The notes: generated by a model from the letters alone, not told the origin. DNA of 64,000 bases from Dendrolimus kikuchii (GCA_019925095.2 CM034412.1:13554001-13618000), one strand, 5' to 3'; counted from the first letter of the stretch, positions 32,546-44,049 are shown. Numbers and translations: made by a program.

Positions 32546-32639
32546 TTCAATTTCCATGTTTTATATTACACCGACTTTAAGATGTTGCAAAAATATAAAT
32601 TTTTTGCTCTTGTAATGTTGCTTCTTGCTAGAAAACTTT

Positions 32640-32815
32640 TAAGTTACGTATGTAGCAGTGGCGTAAACTTCATACAACTCGATTCTATATTATTGTATAT
32701 TCATCAAAATCCATTCTGTAGTTTTTGCGTGAAAGAGTAACAAACATACAAACATACATCCAAACATCCATACATTCTTACAAACTTTTGCGTTTATAAT
32801 GTTATATTATATTAT
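32640..32815 (+). repeat. Metulj/RTE-type element, 3' part
   Basis: AAAATCCATTCTGTAGTTTT TGCGTGAAAGAGTAACAAAC, a short (CATACAAA)n-like region and CTTTTGCGTTTATAATG. Confidence 0.6.
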
Positions 32816-33036
32816 AGTAAGATGTACTTATTAAATATATTATTGTATATATATATGACTATTCTACTTATAGTCTTGAGGGTCTATGAGTAGAATACAA
32901 TACAAATATTCTTGCATTGTATTCGATTATATATAATGTTATAATTTGTGAATTGAAAATATAGAATTGATGAATAAAAAAAATATGACTATGTATATAT
33001 GTATGCACTTGTGTATTTCGGTGTGCAATGAAGTGT

Positions 33037-33038
<2 letters not shown>

Positions 33039-33124
<86 letters not shown>
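33039..33124. repeat. (TC)n(AT)n microsatellite
   Basis: TCTCTCTCTCTA followed by about 36 uninterrupted TA units. Confidence 0.95.
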
Positions 33125-33127
<3 letters not shown>

Positions 33128-33350
33128 ATTTACACGTCCGTGCCGTCTATCGTTAAGGAATAGTCGAGTAGTGGAGTCTAGTACAGGAGGTTATAAATTT
33201 AATATTTTTACAACAAATTCTACAAAATTTACATATTAAAAAAACAGGCGTTAATAGTAGATTGTTGGATAAGGGATGAAAGTGACCTATTTAGGTACGA
33301 GATAGTAAAGCGCACGAGCGTATACGTTGCGAGGGAATGGAATTTATATC
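33110..33350 (-). repeat. Family G 3' part, inverted match of 14340-14575
   Basis: AATTTACACGTCCGTGCCGT ... GCGTATACGTTGCGAGGGAA is nearly the exact reverse complement of the 3' part of the family G copy at 14042-14575. Confidence 0.75.
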
Positions 33351-33492
33351 TGACCATTTTGAAGCTATTCTAAATCCAACGCAAGAGTTATGAAAAACGG
33401 TTCGAAAACAAAACGTTATGACTTAACATACATACAAGTAAAAAAATATGCACACGATGAATTGAGAACCTCTATTTTTCGAAGTCGGTTAA

Positions 33493-33959
33493 AAATCGAC
33501 ATCCAATCACTTATATTAAAGGTTAACGATCATTACGCGACTCTAGGTACGGTTGCATAAAAGGATTGGTCCCTCCACCGGTCCTTGAAAGCTTTTAAGC
33601 CAAACAAAGTAAAGTGCGTACCAATCCTTTGCGAAATCGCTTCGGGACCAACACGTTTACAATAACAAGAAATCAAATGTGAATCATTCCAGTCGCACAG
33701 ACGCACAATCACATTACGTTTGGAATATATCCGCCTATTGGAACCTAACTATTTGTCTCGCATGAAAATTTTCGAATTGAAAATAGCTTTGGCAAAACTC
33801 GATACAAAGTCACACTCTGCTAGCTACTCGAACGCTTGTGTGCTACGCCGGTTAATCCGCTCTTGTTTAACTACGACCACCTACATTGGAATACACTGAC
33901 ATTGCCAGATTATCTCATAAGGCTGTGAAAATAAAAATAAATACTTATTATTATTATTA
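33493..33959. other. Intergenic with a small hairpin
   Basis: AAAGGATTGGTCC near 33559 and GTACCAATCCTTTGC near 33620 can pair over about 11 bp. No gene seen. Confidence 0.35.
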
Positions 33960-33960
33960 T

Positions 33961-34142
33961 TGATCGTGTACTAGCAGAAGGTGATGTCAGGAGCTTTAAG
34001 AACAGACGAGCTTGCATGACAAGAGTTATGAATGTCAAAGACGCAAGTGAGGTGTGTAAGAATAAGCCTAAATGGCACTCTGTTGTTCGTGCCTACCCCG
34101 CAAGGGAACTGGCGTGAAGTTATGTATGTATGTATGTATGTA
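33961..34142 (+). mobile_element. Family R RTE-like LINE, copy H
   Basis: Starts at GATCGTGTACTAGCAGAAGG and runs to the ARELA stop and (TATG)n. It is embedded in (ATT)n on both sides, so the insertion target was a TTA microsatellite. Confidence 0.88.
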
Positions 34143-34746
34143 TTATTATTATTTAAGTATTTAGATATTTTACATCAATACAAAACTAAAATCACAGACT
34201 AAAAACATATCTAATTGTGCTAAAAAGGGATGTCTACCAGATATTCAATTACAATAAACAACAAGTCATTGTCTATATACGTAGTCAAAACCTCCTGTAT
34301 CTATAGAAAATACTTGACCAAAAGGTTGCTTTGTACGAAAATACACAAGTTTAGGGAAAATAATTTTTTTTTCATTAAACATACACAGTTGTAATTTTTT
34401 CAATAAACATAGTTTTACAAGGAACATTATAGTCAGGTTAAAAAAAAATACGAGGATGTACTTTTAAAGCTATTTTTGTTTATCATTATTTTTGAAAACG
34501 AAAAAAAATGTGGTCACTTAAATTTTTGAATTATGAAGTTAGCTTAAAAAATATGATATTTCTGTGATCGTTTCAAGAAATACAGACACTCCGTACGCTC
34601 CGTAGTACTGTACCGAGAATCCGAATTTGTGCCAAAAATCAGAAAGCGCCCTAAAATAAATCATAAGTAAGGATTTTGGAACACTGCGATAAACCGAGAT
34701 TGAAATTATATTTGACCGAAAAATTGCAGTAAAATAACAGAAGTTT
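34143..34746. other. AT-rich intergenic, no gene seen
   Basis: Nothing recognised. Confidence 0.4.
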
Positions 34747-35013
34747 TATCCGTGCAGCAACGGAGAAAGAATACAAATTTCCTGCGGCCGGGCGGCCTGT
34801 TGTAAGAGACGACTTAACAATCCACAGCCAGGTGGTAGGGTCTTTGCCCGACTGGATGGCTACCACCCCTCGTCTAGAGTATGTCGCCATAACAACCTTA
34901 AGAGAGTAGCAGCGCATTTGTAGCTCCTTTGGTGTTGCATATGTCCATTGGCGATGGTAACCGCTTTCCATTAAGTGGGCCATCTGCCTGTCTGCTGAAC
35001 TCCTGCAATAAAA
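34747..35013 (+). repeat. Family S, copy 14, internal deletion
   Basis: Head TTATCCGTGCAGCAACGG, tail CTCCTGCAATAAAATAAA. About 45 bp of the body between CATAACAACCTTA and AGAGAGTAGCAGC is missing. Confidence 0.85.
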
Positions 35014-35387
35014 TAAATAAAAAAAAGAAGCCAGAAGTAAGGGTAAAAAATTCAATCGCGTAACCATTTCTCACGATGCGTGACTAGAACACCAAATGTT
35101 TTAGACTTTGTTCACATTTTCGACAGTATTAACACGTAGTAGGGGATAAGGGAGTTAGAAATCGAATCATCGGTTATTGAAGATATTATCTAATCCAATT
35201 TTAGGTAAATGTTTTAAAATCTCTGCTTTCGGAAATTTTAAATCCTATTAAGGAGGAAGTTTGTGAGGATGGATGTTTATTACTTTTCGATGCCTATATT
35301 GCTGAACGGATTTTGATGAAACTGTAAATTCTATTAATACTATGATAAACAAATTAAAATTAAACTAGAAAATCTAACGCTAGACAT

Positions 35388-35560
35388 TTTTATCCGTGTA
35401 GCAATTTCCTGCAGCAGAGCGGCCTATCGTGAGAGACAACAAAACAACCCACAGCCATTGTGGTAGGGTATTTGCGCGATTGGATGGCTACCACCCCTGG
35501 CTCCGAGATTAGTGTCCAGGTTCCAGTATCACTTTAAGATCGGCAGCACATCGGTAGCTA
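35388..35560 (+). repeat. Family S, copy 15, degenerate
   Basis: TTTTATCCGTGTAGCAATTT ... GGTAGGGTATTTGCGCGATT ... TAGTGTCCAGGTTCCAGTAT. Decayed after that. Confidence 0.65.
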
Positions 35561-35629
35561 TATAATGTCAGCCGGCACACCTGCTGCATAACAGGTCTTA
35601 AAATGCCGCAAATGTTCCGCCATCGGAAA

Positions 35630-35832
35630 TACCTACCTACATATTTGTGGCTTTTGGAGACCCTATTGGGGCCTGAGGCGCACAAAATTTACCGAAACAT
35701 AGCCAAACGTCTGGTGGATGTCTCAGTGACGTAAAGACTAGTCTATACCTCGGACAACGCATTAGCGTAGCCATTCGACGAGGTAATGTGGCTAGTCTTT
35801 TTGGCACGTTTCCAACTGACACCGGTCTGGCA
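35630..35832 (+). pseudogene. LINE ORF C-terminus (GQRISxAIxRGN family), copy 1
   Basis: Plus-strand translation gives ETLLGPEAHKIYRNIAKRLVDVS and, after an internal stop, GQRISVAIRRGNVASLFGTF. The same ending is found at 39760-40055 and 44050-44515. It matches the C-terminal tail of a widespread LINE protein (ETLGP...GQRIS.AIQRGN..S..GT), named here from general knowledge of such proteins. Confidence 0.6.
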
Positions 35833-35896
35833 CTAGATTTTATAGTTTAATTTTAATTTGTATAAATAGTTTTATTTAAATTAATTTATAATATTT

Positions 35897-36200
35897 TTTA
35901 TTGCATGAGTTCAACAGACAAGCAGACGGGCTACTAGATGGAAAGCGGTTACCATCGCCTGTGGACATTTGCATCACAAGGTGCTACAAATGCGCTGCTG
36001 CTCTCTTAAGGGAGTCTGGAACCTGACCACTAATGCCGGAACACAACTAAAGTAGTTATGGCGGCATACTCTAGACCAGAGTTGGTAGGAATCCAGTTGG
36101 GACAATATCCTACCACCTGGCTGTGGGTTGTTTTGTCGCCTCTTACGACAGGCCGCCTGGCCGTAGGGAATTGTATTCTTTCACCGTTCCTGCACGGATA
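35897..36200 (-). repeat. Family S, copy 16
   Basis: TTATTGCATGAGTTCAACAG at the tail, CGTTCCTGCACGGATA at the head. Confidence 0.88.
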
Positions 36201-36368
36201 GTACACAAATAGTATTGATTGTATATAAATATAGTAATATACTGTGCGATCCAAATAAGAATAGGAATGTCAATAACCTCTATCTGTCAAATGTCACTTG
36301 AAAAGTATGGTTTGCAAAAAACTTATTTGCATATCAATAATAAATAGTCTTACATCAAATTTAAATAA

Positions 36369-36373
<5 letters not shown>

Positions 36374-36428
<55 letters not shown>

Positions 36429-36438
36429 ATAATATAAT
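36374..36438. repeat. (AT)n microsatellite
   Basis: About 25 TA units inside or next to the T1 SINE tail. Confidence 0.95.
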
Positions 36439-36668
36439 CGGCAGACAAACACACATATTGTATATCCCCAAATTAAGCAAGTGACGCTTGTGTTATAGGT
36501 AATATACAATGGACTACCTCTGGGGCCGATCCCAGACACCCAGACCATAGTAAATAACGGAGAAAATACGTTTCCGAAATTTACTATACCAGGAATCGAA
36601 CCCGGAGCCTCTGCGTTGCAGTGAGGTAGGCCGGCAAAGGCTTAGCCCGCTCAACCACAGAGGCCATT
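36425..36668 (-). repeat. tRNA-derived SINE, family T1, copy 2
   Basis: The minus strand starts GGCCTCTGTGGTTGAGCGGG (A box) and carries CCGGGTTCGATTCCTGG (B box), then ACTATGGTCTGGGTGTCTGG GATCGGCCCC. This is the best-preserved tRNA-like head of the family. Confidence 0.85.
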
Positions 36669-36695
36669 GAAATTGTCTTAATATAATATTTAATT

Positions 36696-36814
36696 GGTAT
36701 GACAAGTGTTATGAATGTCAAAGAAGCAAGTGAGGTGTGTAAGAATAAGCTTAATTGAGCCCTGTTGTTCGTGCCTACCCCGCAAGGGAACTGGCATAAA
36801 GTTATGTATGTATG
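36696..36814 (+). mobile_element. Family R RTE-like LINE, copy I, shortest copy with tail
   Basis: Only ~100 bp: GTATGACAAGTGTTATGAAT ... CTGGCATAAAGTTATGTATG. A perfect 14-bp duplication TATAATATTTAATT flanks it (36682-36695 and 36815-36828). Confidence 0.9.
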
Positions 36815-37338
36815 TATAATATTTAATTATTTAAAGTAAGTCACAATATGGCGCAAAGTCGATCTTATTCTCATTTGAATCGCATTATGCGTTTAACTGT
36901 AATATTTTACTCTCTAGGCATAAATAAAGATGTGTAAGTATTTTTATTCAGTCTTTAGCCTTCGGGTAACAATTATACCTTATATATACACAGGTTACAC
37001 AGGCACGTGTGCCATTGGGATGCAGATAAAGTAAATAGGATTTCATATTTCCTGAAGGTCAGTCGAAGGACGCAATTATGCAGAGCAAGGAAACGCCGAC
37101 CATTTCCGACTTATACGACAAATTGAAAGCGAAGTCACCTTGCACTATTTAGATAAATATTGTATAAACATTTTCAGAATCTCTTTATAAAATGCTAGTT
37201 GAATTTGTAGGGTTTCGTAGTCATTTTGAAAACACCGGAACCCTTATTCAATACGTTATGTGCCAGAATACACTCTATATTAGTATAAGTTTAGTATTAA
37301 AACTAGAGTTGTAATAAAGTAAAAAAACTTCGTTTAAA

Positions 37339-38001
37339 AAAACCGACTTCAAAAACTAAAAGTATAAAATAACCTATTTCTAAAGCTATTATTATTATTA
37401 TTAATATAAATTATCTAAAACATCTTGAAGTCGGTGCTTTTATTAATATATATTATCTAAAACATCTTAAAGTGGGTGCTTAGTAACAAATAAATTAAAG
37501 TTCCTATTGCTTGCTCATTTCATGCAACTTCTTATTTAAATACATAATTTTAACTCGCTACGTGCAATTAGGCACAGAATAAATAAAACTTTAACTCACT
37601 CATAGATATTTTATTGGTTGAACTCGTGTTTTTTTATCTACTAAATAAAATGAGTTTTTGTTGTTATTTTATTCACAAGTGTGTTGAAAAGTGTGTTGAC
37701 GTCGTATGATACACGTGTGTATTGATGATTACCGTCCTCGGCTGTCTTAAGACCTCGCCTTTTAGTTTTTGAAGTCGCCTACGGCTAGCTATGTAGGGTC
37801 TACAATGCCGCGCCTCGGTGGTAATCACCAATGTTAAATTTTTAGGGGACCAAATGGCAACTATTCCGCATCAAACTAAACAAGAATCACGTAAATCGGA
37901 TCATAAATCTCGGAGGAATCGGTGAACATAATTAAAAAAAATATATAAAAAAAAGATCCCGACGAATTGAGAACCTCCTCCTTTTTTTTGAAGTCGGTTA
38001 G
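37339..38001. mobile_element. TIR element with AACCGACTTCAA ends, copy 2
   Basis: AAACCGACTTCAAAAACTAA at the left; GAATTGAGAACCTCCTCCTT then TTGAAGTCGGTTA at the right. Interior AT-rich, with a CCGCGCCTCGGTGGTAATCA block near 37810. No transposase frame. Confidence 0.5.
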
Positions 38002-38107
38002 AAAAGGGTACGGAACTCGAGTTGTTAATAATAAAATAAAATAATAAAAAAAAGTAATGATGAAACGCTCAATACATAGTGTACAAATTAACAGCATACA
38101 GTAAATT

Positions 38108-39072
38108 TTGGAGTACCCCAAGGCAGCATTTTAGGACCTACACTATTCTTAATATATATTAATGAACTGCCGAAAATTCCGATCCAGGGCGCTAACATAA
38201 TATGTTATGCAGATGATACGGTTGTATTATTTAACAACAAATCCTGGGAGTCAGTGTTTAAAACAGCTCAGACAGGCTTAACCGACATCAGTAAATGGCT
38301 AAACAATAACCTACTAACATTAAACACTAAAAAAACTAAATATTTAACGTTTCATAAAACCCGTGCTTCCCAACCTCGTACGCATCCTAAATTATATCTG
38401 TCGCACAGCCTAAGCTCTTGTATACAGTCCTCTGATCATCCCCCGTCGATCGAACACACCACATCTATTACGTACCTTGGTATCCAACTAGATGAAAAAT
38501 TAAATTTCAAAAGTCATATTACATCCCTATCTAAAAGAGTCAGAAAAACCATTTACATAATGAAATCCCTCTGTAGCTGTGCGACACCAAAAACTTTAAA
38601 AATGGTTTACTATGCGCTGTGCCAGTCGTTACTTCTATACTGTCTTGCTGCTTGGGGAGGAATCCCAAAAACAAACATTATAGAGGTAGAACGAGCACAG
38701 CGAGCAGTACTTAAAGTTATGCATAAAAAACCGTACAGATATCCCACCAATACACTATACATAGAAAGTGACGTTTTGACAGTCCGACAACTCTATATTT
38801 GCAAGGTAGCCACAGCAATTCATAAACAAAACCTAAATGCCCCTAACTTCCAATACCTCAGCTCCCGTAGAATTTATAATATACCCTTACCTAAAATACA
38901 TACAACCTTTGCCAAACGCCTTCCTCCATATATCCATATATCCATTTATAATAAAGTATGCCAAAACACACCCTCCGCCAAAGAAATGTCAGCACCAAAG
39001 TTTAAACACCAAGTTAGTAAATGGTTAAAAACATTAAATTACAGTGACACAGAAAGCACAATACTAAACTGA
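38108..39072 (+). CDS. Partial LINE reverse transcriptase (palm motif B to C-terminus)
   Basis: From 38108 the frame stays open to a TGA at 39070-39072. It reads FGVPQGSILGPTLFLIYINE (motif B), then IICYADDTVVLF (catalytic YADD motif C). The thumb region follows (LNNNLLTLNTKKTKYLTFHK, YLGIQLDEKLNFKSHI) and the C-terminal domain (QSLLLYCLAAWGGIPKTNII, VERAQRAVLKVMHKKPYRYP). The first ATG (38254) lies after the YADD, so the ATG-initiated frame understates it. Motif A and the N-terminal half are absent, hence a 5'-truncated copy. The clade could be L2- or jockey-like; I cannot decide. The uninterrupted frame suggests a fairly young insertion. Confidence 0.8.
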
Positions 39073-39102
39073 CCACAACACTAGGGCACACACACACACG
39101 CC

Positions 39103-39263
<161 letters not shown>

Positions 39264-39484
39264 TACCACACGCACTCATAGTTTTAGGTTAATTAATTAA
39301 TAAATCAATTATATTTAAGTTTCTATAATAAAATTGTGTTGGGTGCCGCGATACAGACCTAGAGTCTAGTGCAGCAACCGCCGCCAAAAATAATTTGTAG
39401 CCTTAATTTTAACTACTATATAAGTTTTAGATGTAATTATATAAGGCCTAGAAATAAGTTTATAAAATAAATGAATTTACAGAC

Positions 39485-39690
39485 ATTGTATAACCCTAAG
39501 CTAAGCAAGTTTGTGTTATGGATAATATACAACGGACCACTTTGGGACCGATCCCAGACATCCAGACCATAGTAAAAAACGGAAAGTTCATTTACGATAT
39601 TTACCATGCCAGGAATCGAACCCGGACCCTCTACGTTGTAGTGAGGTTAGTCGGCAAGGGCCCGCTTAACCACAGAGGCCGTCAAATATA
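39485..39690 (-). repeat. tRNA-derived SINE, family T1, copy 3
   Basis: The minus strand reads GGCCTCTGTGGTTAAGCGGG ... GGGTTCGATTCCTGGCATGG ... GTCTGGATGTCTGGGATCGG. Confidence 0.8.
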
Positions 39691-39759
39691 TAAATTGTAT
39701 ATTTTATTTTTTTTAGGATAAAGGCATTTATTATTAATTGCCTTAAATAAAAATAATAT

Positions 39760-40055
39760 AATTAAACTGTACTATAAATACAACTATATTTACAAAATAA
39801 CATATATCTATCTATAAGTAAAAAAATTGACTCCAAATCACTGCCGGCGGGGAACGTGCCCAAAATGCTAGCCGCATTGCCACGTTGGGTGGCAACGCTG
39901 ATGCGTTGTCCTAGATACAAGCCTGCCTTTTGGACACGCAAGATCTTAAATAGACGCGTTGAGAGGTAATATATAATAGTATATAGGTAATAGAGGTGAT
40001 GAGCTCCAGGCCTCCAAGGTTCCAGGGTCAATTACAATTATAACAATGAAAAATA
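39760..40055 (-). pseudogene. LINE ORF C-terminus (GQRISxAIxRGN family), copy 2
   Basis: Minus frame: LFKILRVQKAGLYLGQRISV ATQRGNAASILGTFPAGSDL. Aligned with 44050-44290 at nucleotide level (GCGGGGA.CGTGCCCAAAAT). It abuts the 500-bp repeat at 40050. Confidence 0.65.
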
Positions 40056-40545
40056 GGTGGAGATGGCTAGAGCTAAGACACAAGCTCCAGGGGTGGAAGT
40101 GATAAATGGCATAACGTCGGAAGTAGCCTCGGTGAACCTGCATCCCACCTCTTTACACCCCTTAGTCACTCACACCCATGTTGCCCCTGTCTTCTATGGC
40201 ATTTTTTGGGGCCCATGCAGGGAATGGCGAGTCACCGTCTGCCCATTTTTCCATGTACCCCGAACATTGTGACGGGCAGAGGCTATAGTCCCCATATTCC
40301 TAGACCCCTAGTACCTAGCAATTCACCCCAATAGCCCGGGAGTTTTTTTCTCATTTCCCACAATAGTCCTACACTGGCAGGGGCTTGTCCTCGGGTGTAT
40401 TATTATAATGGTGTAGACAGGGATAATCGGCCGGTTAATGTCACGCCACATTTACATTAAATTTGTCAAGGGGCCTCTACGTGTTGGACTTTCCATGGCC
40501 CCACGCAAGACATCTAAAAGTCCAGGACTGTTGTGGCCCGTGGTC
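40050..40545 (+). repeat. 500-bp dispersed repeat, copy 2
   Basis: Inverted partner of 6383-6890. In this orientation it ends GTGGTCTTATAAAAAAAAA, compatible with a retroelement 3' end. Confidence 0.7.
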
Positions 40546-41189
40546 TTATAAAAAAAAATCTCCTCAGCAAAAACTACTGCGTGTTTGGATATTAACTAGG
40601 TTTCAACTGTTTAGTGAAATGTACCATTTCGAGCTGGTACAAGAACTCCTTTATCTTTGGTAAATGATCCACAATTTGACTGAAGACTATTCATTAATTT
40701 GAATATTTATTAATATCGTGGAAAAAGAATACTATCCCTCCATGAGAATAAATCGTGCGAAGGCATAATTTAGAGCACAAGCTTCATTAATATGTGAAGA
40801 AAGAACTTAACAGTCAATTTATGCCTGTATTTGTTTTAAATCCTGGGTAGTCTTTTAATCAAGGAACTGCTTATAAACCTTTCCGCTACCTCGCTCTGGC
40901 GCTCGCGCGCTACCTGATACCTTTGCAAGGATATTGAAGGGTGAGGATTTATTAACAGCAGTTAGCGGCAGCGAGAAATGACTGCTGTATAAAGAAAAAT
41001 AGATTTTGGGCATAATTATGCTTACTCTGTCTATAGCTGTATGCATCGTTCATAAAAAAAATTGTGTAAGCAAAATATATTAGATTTATTTATTTCAGGA
41101 TTACCAACAGTTTTTTACATAAATTAAAGTACAATAATGGGTTTATGACTAAGGTAACATTGCAATATAAAAACAGATGTGACATAAAC
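40546..41189. other. Intergenic, no gene seen
   Basis: A CGCTCTGGCGCTCGCGCGCT patch near 40891 is the only GC-rich part. Confidence 0.35.
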
Positions 41190-41600
41190 TAACTAACTAA
41201 CTCCGTTGGTTCAGCGACCCATGAGACCTATTTCTGTCCTGTGCGATTTCTTGCCAGTTATGGGCTTGAAGCTCACACAGGTCAGCTTCCACTCTGCCCC
41301 TCCACCGGCACTTGGGGCGAGCGATCGGGCGTCGCCCATCCGATCATCCCAAATAGGGGCCCTCTTCATGCTTCGATCCTCTCCCATCCGTTCCACGTGA
41401 CGGAGCCAACTGAGGCGGTGAAATTTTATCTCTTCTATAATGTTAGGCTCGGCCACGAGATTCTCAATTTCGACGTTAGTTCAGAGCCTCCAGCTGCCAT
41501 CGTCTCTCCTTGTTGGGTCCAAAATCTTACAGCGAACCTTTCAGTGTCCAGGCTTCGCAACCCTACATCAGGATGGGCCGTATGACGGTTTTATGTGTGA
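41190..41600 (-). pseudogene. RTE-like LINE C-terminus with (TTAG)n tail
   Basis: Minus translation: GCEAWTLK, then EPNIIEEIKFHRLSWLRHVE RM, then in another frame RPKCRWRGRVEADLCEL. The order (C.E.WTL, RL.WL.HV.RM, RPK.RW) is that of RTE-like endonuclease-RT C-termini. The 3' end is a TTAGTTAGTTAGTTTATG tail. It is distinct from family R. Confidence 0.7.
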
Positions 41601-42150
41601 CATAAAACTGATTAGTATTTTAACTTTTCTAGTTGAATGGTTTCTCTTCTCACACCTGGAATGCAGAGACCCCAAGTTTTATTCCTGTCGTCAGCTAATG
41701 CAGTTCACTGCTAGATGTAGACAGAGGCGGCTCTAGCTCACGTAGCGCCCGTGTGCAATCAATACCCTGGCGCCCTCTAGTAGGCGCGTGATCAAAATGG
41801 AATAATTACAGTTGTATTTTCAACAGTGAACAGAAATTCGGGTACATATGGTGCAATTTTAAATGTTGGTAAGCAATGGGTACACGTCCAGAACAAAAAA
41901 CTTTCATATAAACCGTGCTAAAATAGTAACTGCAAATATATGGTTGTTTCATTTACTCTCAATTTGGCCTATACTGATAAGTAAGACAAAGATATGTTAA
42001 TAAAGCTTTCCTTTTTCCTTACTTCTATCTATGAGAGTTCTTGTTCTAAGAGTACACGAGTAAAAAGTAGTTTTTAAGAAGAAAGAAGTTACTTGAATAA
42101 TGCCACACCACGCCATTATAATTTTTAATTATCTGTTCTAAGGTTGATTT
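41601..42150. other. Intergenic, no gene seen
   Basis: Contains GGCGCCCTCTAGTAGGCGCG near 41770. Otherwise AT-rich. Confidence 0.35.
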
Positions 42151-42156
42151 CAAGTT

Positions 42157-42345
42157 TCAACTCATGGCGTGCCATGCTTTGCTGCCGTACCCGGCTTTGG
42201 TCATAAACAAGTCTTTGAAATAGCCGGCGTTGTGAGCGCCACATGCATTACAGAGGTGTCGGGAGCGACGCTCGATGATCCGGCGACCGTGCGCTACACA
42301 CTCTGCACTATAGATAAAGCCGGCACTGGATTTAGGCATCTCCAA
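42157..42345 (-). CDS. Unrecognised 62-codon GC-rich frame with Cys-pair motif
   Basis: The frame contains RRIIERRSRHLCNACGAHNA and GYFKDLFMTKAGYG, then WHAMS and a stop. Its base composition is markedly higher in GC than its surroundings, and the LCNACG motif resembles a zinc-binding knuckle (as in GATA-type fingers), but only one Cys pair is visible. It may be a terminal exon or a piece of an unidentified element. A T1 SINE fragment begins right beside it. I do not assign a function. Confidence 0.25.
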   Translation of the reverse strand: MEMPKSSAGFIYSAECVAHGRRIIERRSRHLCNACGAHNAGYFKDLFMTKAGYGSKAWHAMS

Positions 42346-42369
42346 GTTTGCGTCACATATCGCTCACCA

Positions 42370-42475
42370 GCAAATCTCGTTCGAATCCTGGCCAGTAAAT
42401 TTCATAAACAATCTTTCTATTATTTACTATGGTCTGGTGTTTGGGATCGACACCAGAGCAGACTATTGTATAAAG
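42370..42475 (+). repeat. tRNA-derived SINE, family T1, partial copy 4
   Basis: GTTCGAATCCTGGCC (B box) followed by TATTTACTATGGTCTGGTGT TTGGGATCG. The A-box side is replaced by the sequence at 42157-42360. Confidence 0.65.
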
Positions 42476-43097
42476 CGTGATTTACATTTGTATTAGTTAC
42501 GTAGATACGGTACATGCGAAATAAGTCCTTATCAGAGTTTGGATCTACGTCTGTTGGAATCAACCTCTTTAGATAGTTTTACTTTTTACAGTTTGACATT
42601 TGTCGCACTTCTTGTTTTTTTACACACTCTATATTTATTCTTTTTTTATGTTTAAGGCTTGGCAACTAGGTCTTTAAGCCAGGCGCCGTTGTATTGTAGG
42701 CTACAATCGACGTCATTAAACGGAGTTCTTGTGAAAACTCGAAAGGCCACATTTGGTTATATAGTTCACATTTCTCGCAAAAACACATAATTACTACACA
42801 AAAACTATCAATATCCTACAACTATTGTTCATTTTAGAGTAATTTTACACATTTTTAGAAAATAAAACTGCACAGCACAACGTTCAGTTCCCGCCAAAAA
42901 CTCTATATTCATTCTTGAATTTTACCATGTCGTTGTATAATAAATATTAAAAGAAAATTCTCGTGTTACTTCACGTCCAAGTAAAATATATACAGTTTAC
43001 GTGCTCTCCACAACGTCTATTAATTGACAACTAATTACTTAACAGGAAAATTAGTGTCTACACGATGTTAAGGACTTGCCAATTTCACAAGTTAACT
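42476..43097. other. AT-rich intergenic, no gene seen
   Basis: Nothing recognised. Confidence 0.4.
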
Positions 43098-43100
43098 ACT

Positions 43101-43479
43101 AAGGGTGAGTCATCATTAGTGCGTCGTCGACGCATTTTGTGCCAAACTTGCGTTGCGACGACGCACGCCATCGCAGTGAGGGTCTCAATAATATGGGTTG
43201 TGGATTTCAGCAGACTTTCGATAATGGATCGGAACAAACGTATTCTCTTGTTGCTTGTATTACGCCGAAACAAACGTAGATACTGTATATCTCCCTTGAT
43301 AGCATTGTCGCACGGCGCGAAGCTCCCGCAGTACAGCGTTTCCTCTTTCGTCCATCGAACCGTTGAAATGTCGCATACGACAACACAATGCATAATGCGG
43401 CATTTCACGAAAAAATATATACGACGCAGTGTTGACGCTGCGATGACGCAACGCAACGCACTAATGAGGTATCACCCTT
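43101..43479 (+). mobile_element. Harbinger-like TIR element with transposase remnant
   Basis: The ends are inverted repeats: left AAGGGTGAGTCATCATTAGT, right end (reverse complement) AAGGGTGATACCTCATTAGT. Both sides carry ACT (43098-43100 and 43480-43482), a 3-bp duplication as in PIF/Harbinger elements. Inside, from 43224, the frame MDRNKRILLLLVLRRNKRRY resembles the basic N-terminus of Harbinger transposases. At 379 bp it is an internally deleted, non-autonomous copy. Confidence 0.65.
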
Positions 43480-43482
43480 ACT

Positions 43483-44040
43483 TAACTATTGCAAATGTAA
43501 ATCCGACTAACATACAAAAATGTAATTTAATTGGATCGGGGATACATTATATATGAAAACGCTAACAAAATCGCTATATCTTTTATAATACAGTCTCTCC
43601 AAGCCGCATTTGAATAGTAACGAGATTTCGCAGTTGCCTCGTGAATCACCTTCCGTTTGGTTGACGCTGACGTGACAACTGCGTTGCATATCTCATTATT
43701 CAAATGCCAGGAAATGTATCCACACTTATTTCAAAAAAGAAACTAAATAAAATTCCGGTACAATATTGAAGTGTAAAAAGAAGTTGATGATATAATTCTA
43801 CTACTGAACCTAGGTCACCGTCTTGTATGGGTAGTATTAGTGGCAGTTGCTTCTCGTGTTTGGAAATTAAAACTCGACGTAATAATGGACTGTATGATAT
43901 GATAGTGGATCAGTGTTATCTTAATAAATATAATTGAAATATTATATTATAAAAACCTTAAAATTAAAATATATAAAATAATATGACCAAAAACAATAAC
44001 ATAAATAAAACTAATTATAAATTAATATAAACTAAAATTA
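43483..44040. other. AT-rich intergenic, no gene seen
   Basis: Nothing recognised. Confidence 0.4.
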
Positions 44041-44049
44041 AACTACAAT

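Larger units (their letters stand above)
32221..33492. mobile_element. TIR element with AACCGACTTCAA ends, copy 1, with nested repeats
   Basis: AAACCGACTTCAAGAGTAAC at the left faces GAATTGAGAACCTCTATTTT TCGAAGTCGGTTA at the right. The right-end sequence is shared with 37950-38001. Inside lie family S copy 13, a Metulj-type 3' end, an (AT)n array and a family G 3' piece. The element class is not determined. Confidence 0.5.

Noticed and set aside
36588..36664. tRNA gene
   Set aside because: A and B boxes are present, but the acceptor and anticodon stems are not properly formed, and the sequence continues into a SINE body found in other copies.
43065..43556. Gene of 163 codons
   Set aside because: The frame begins outside the Harbinger-like TIR and runs through both ends. 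Only the part from 43224 has transposase character.
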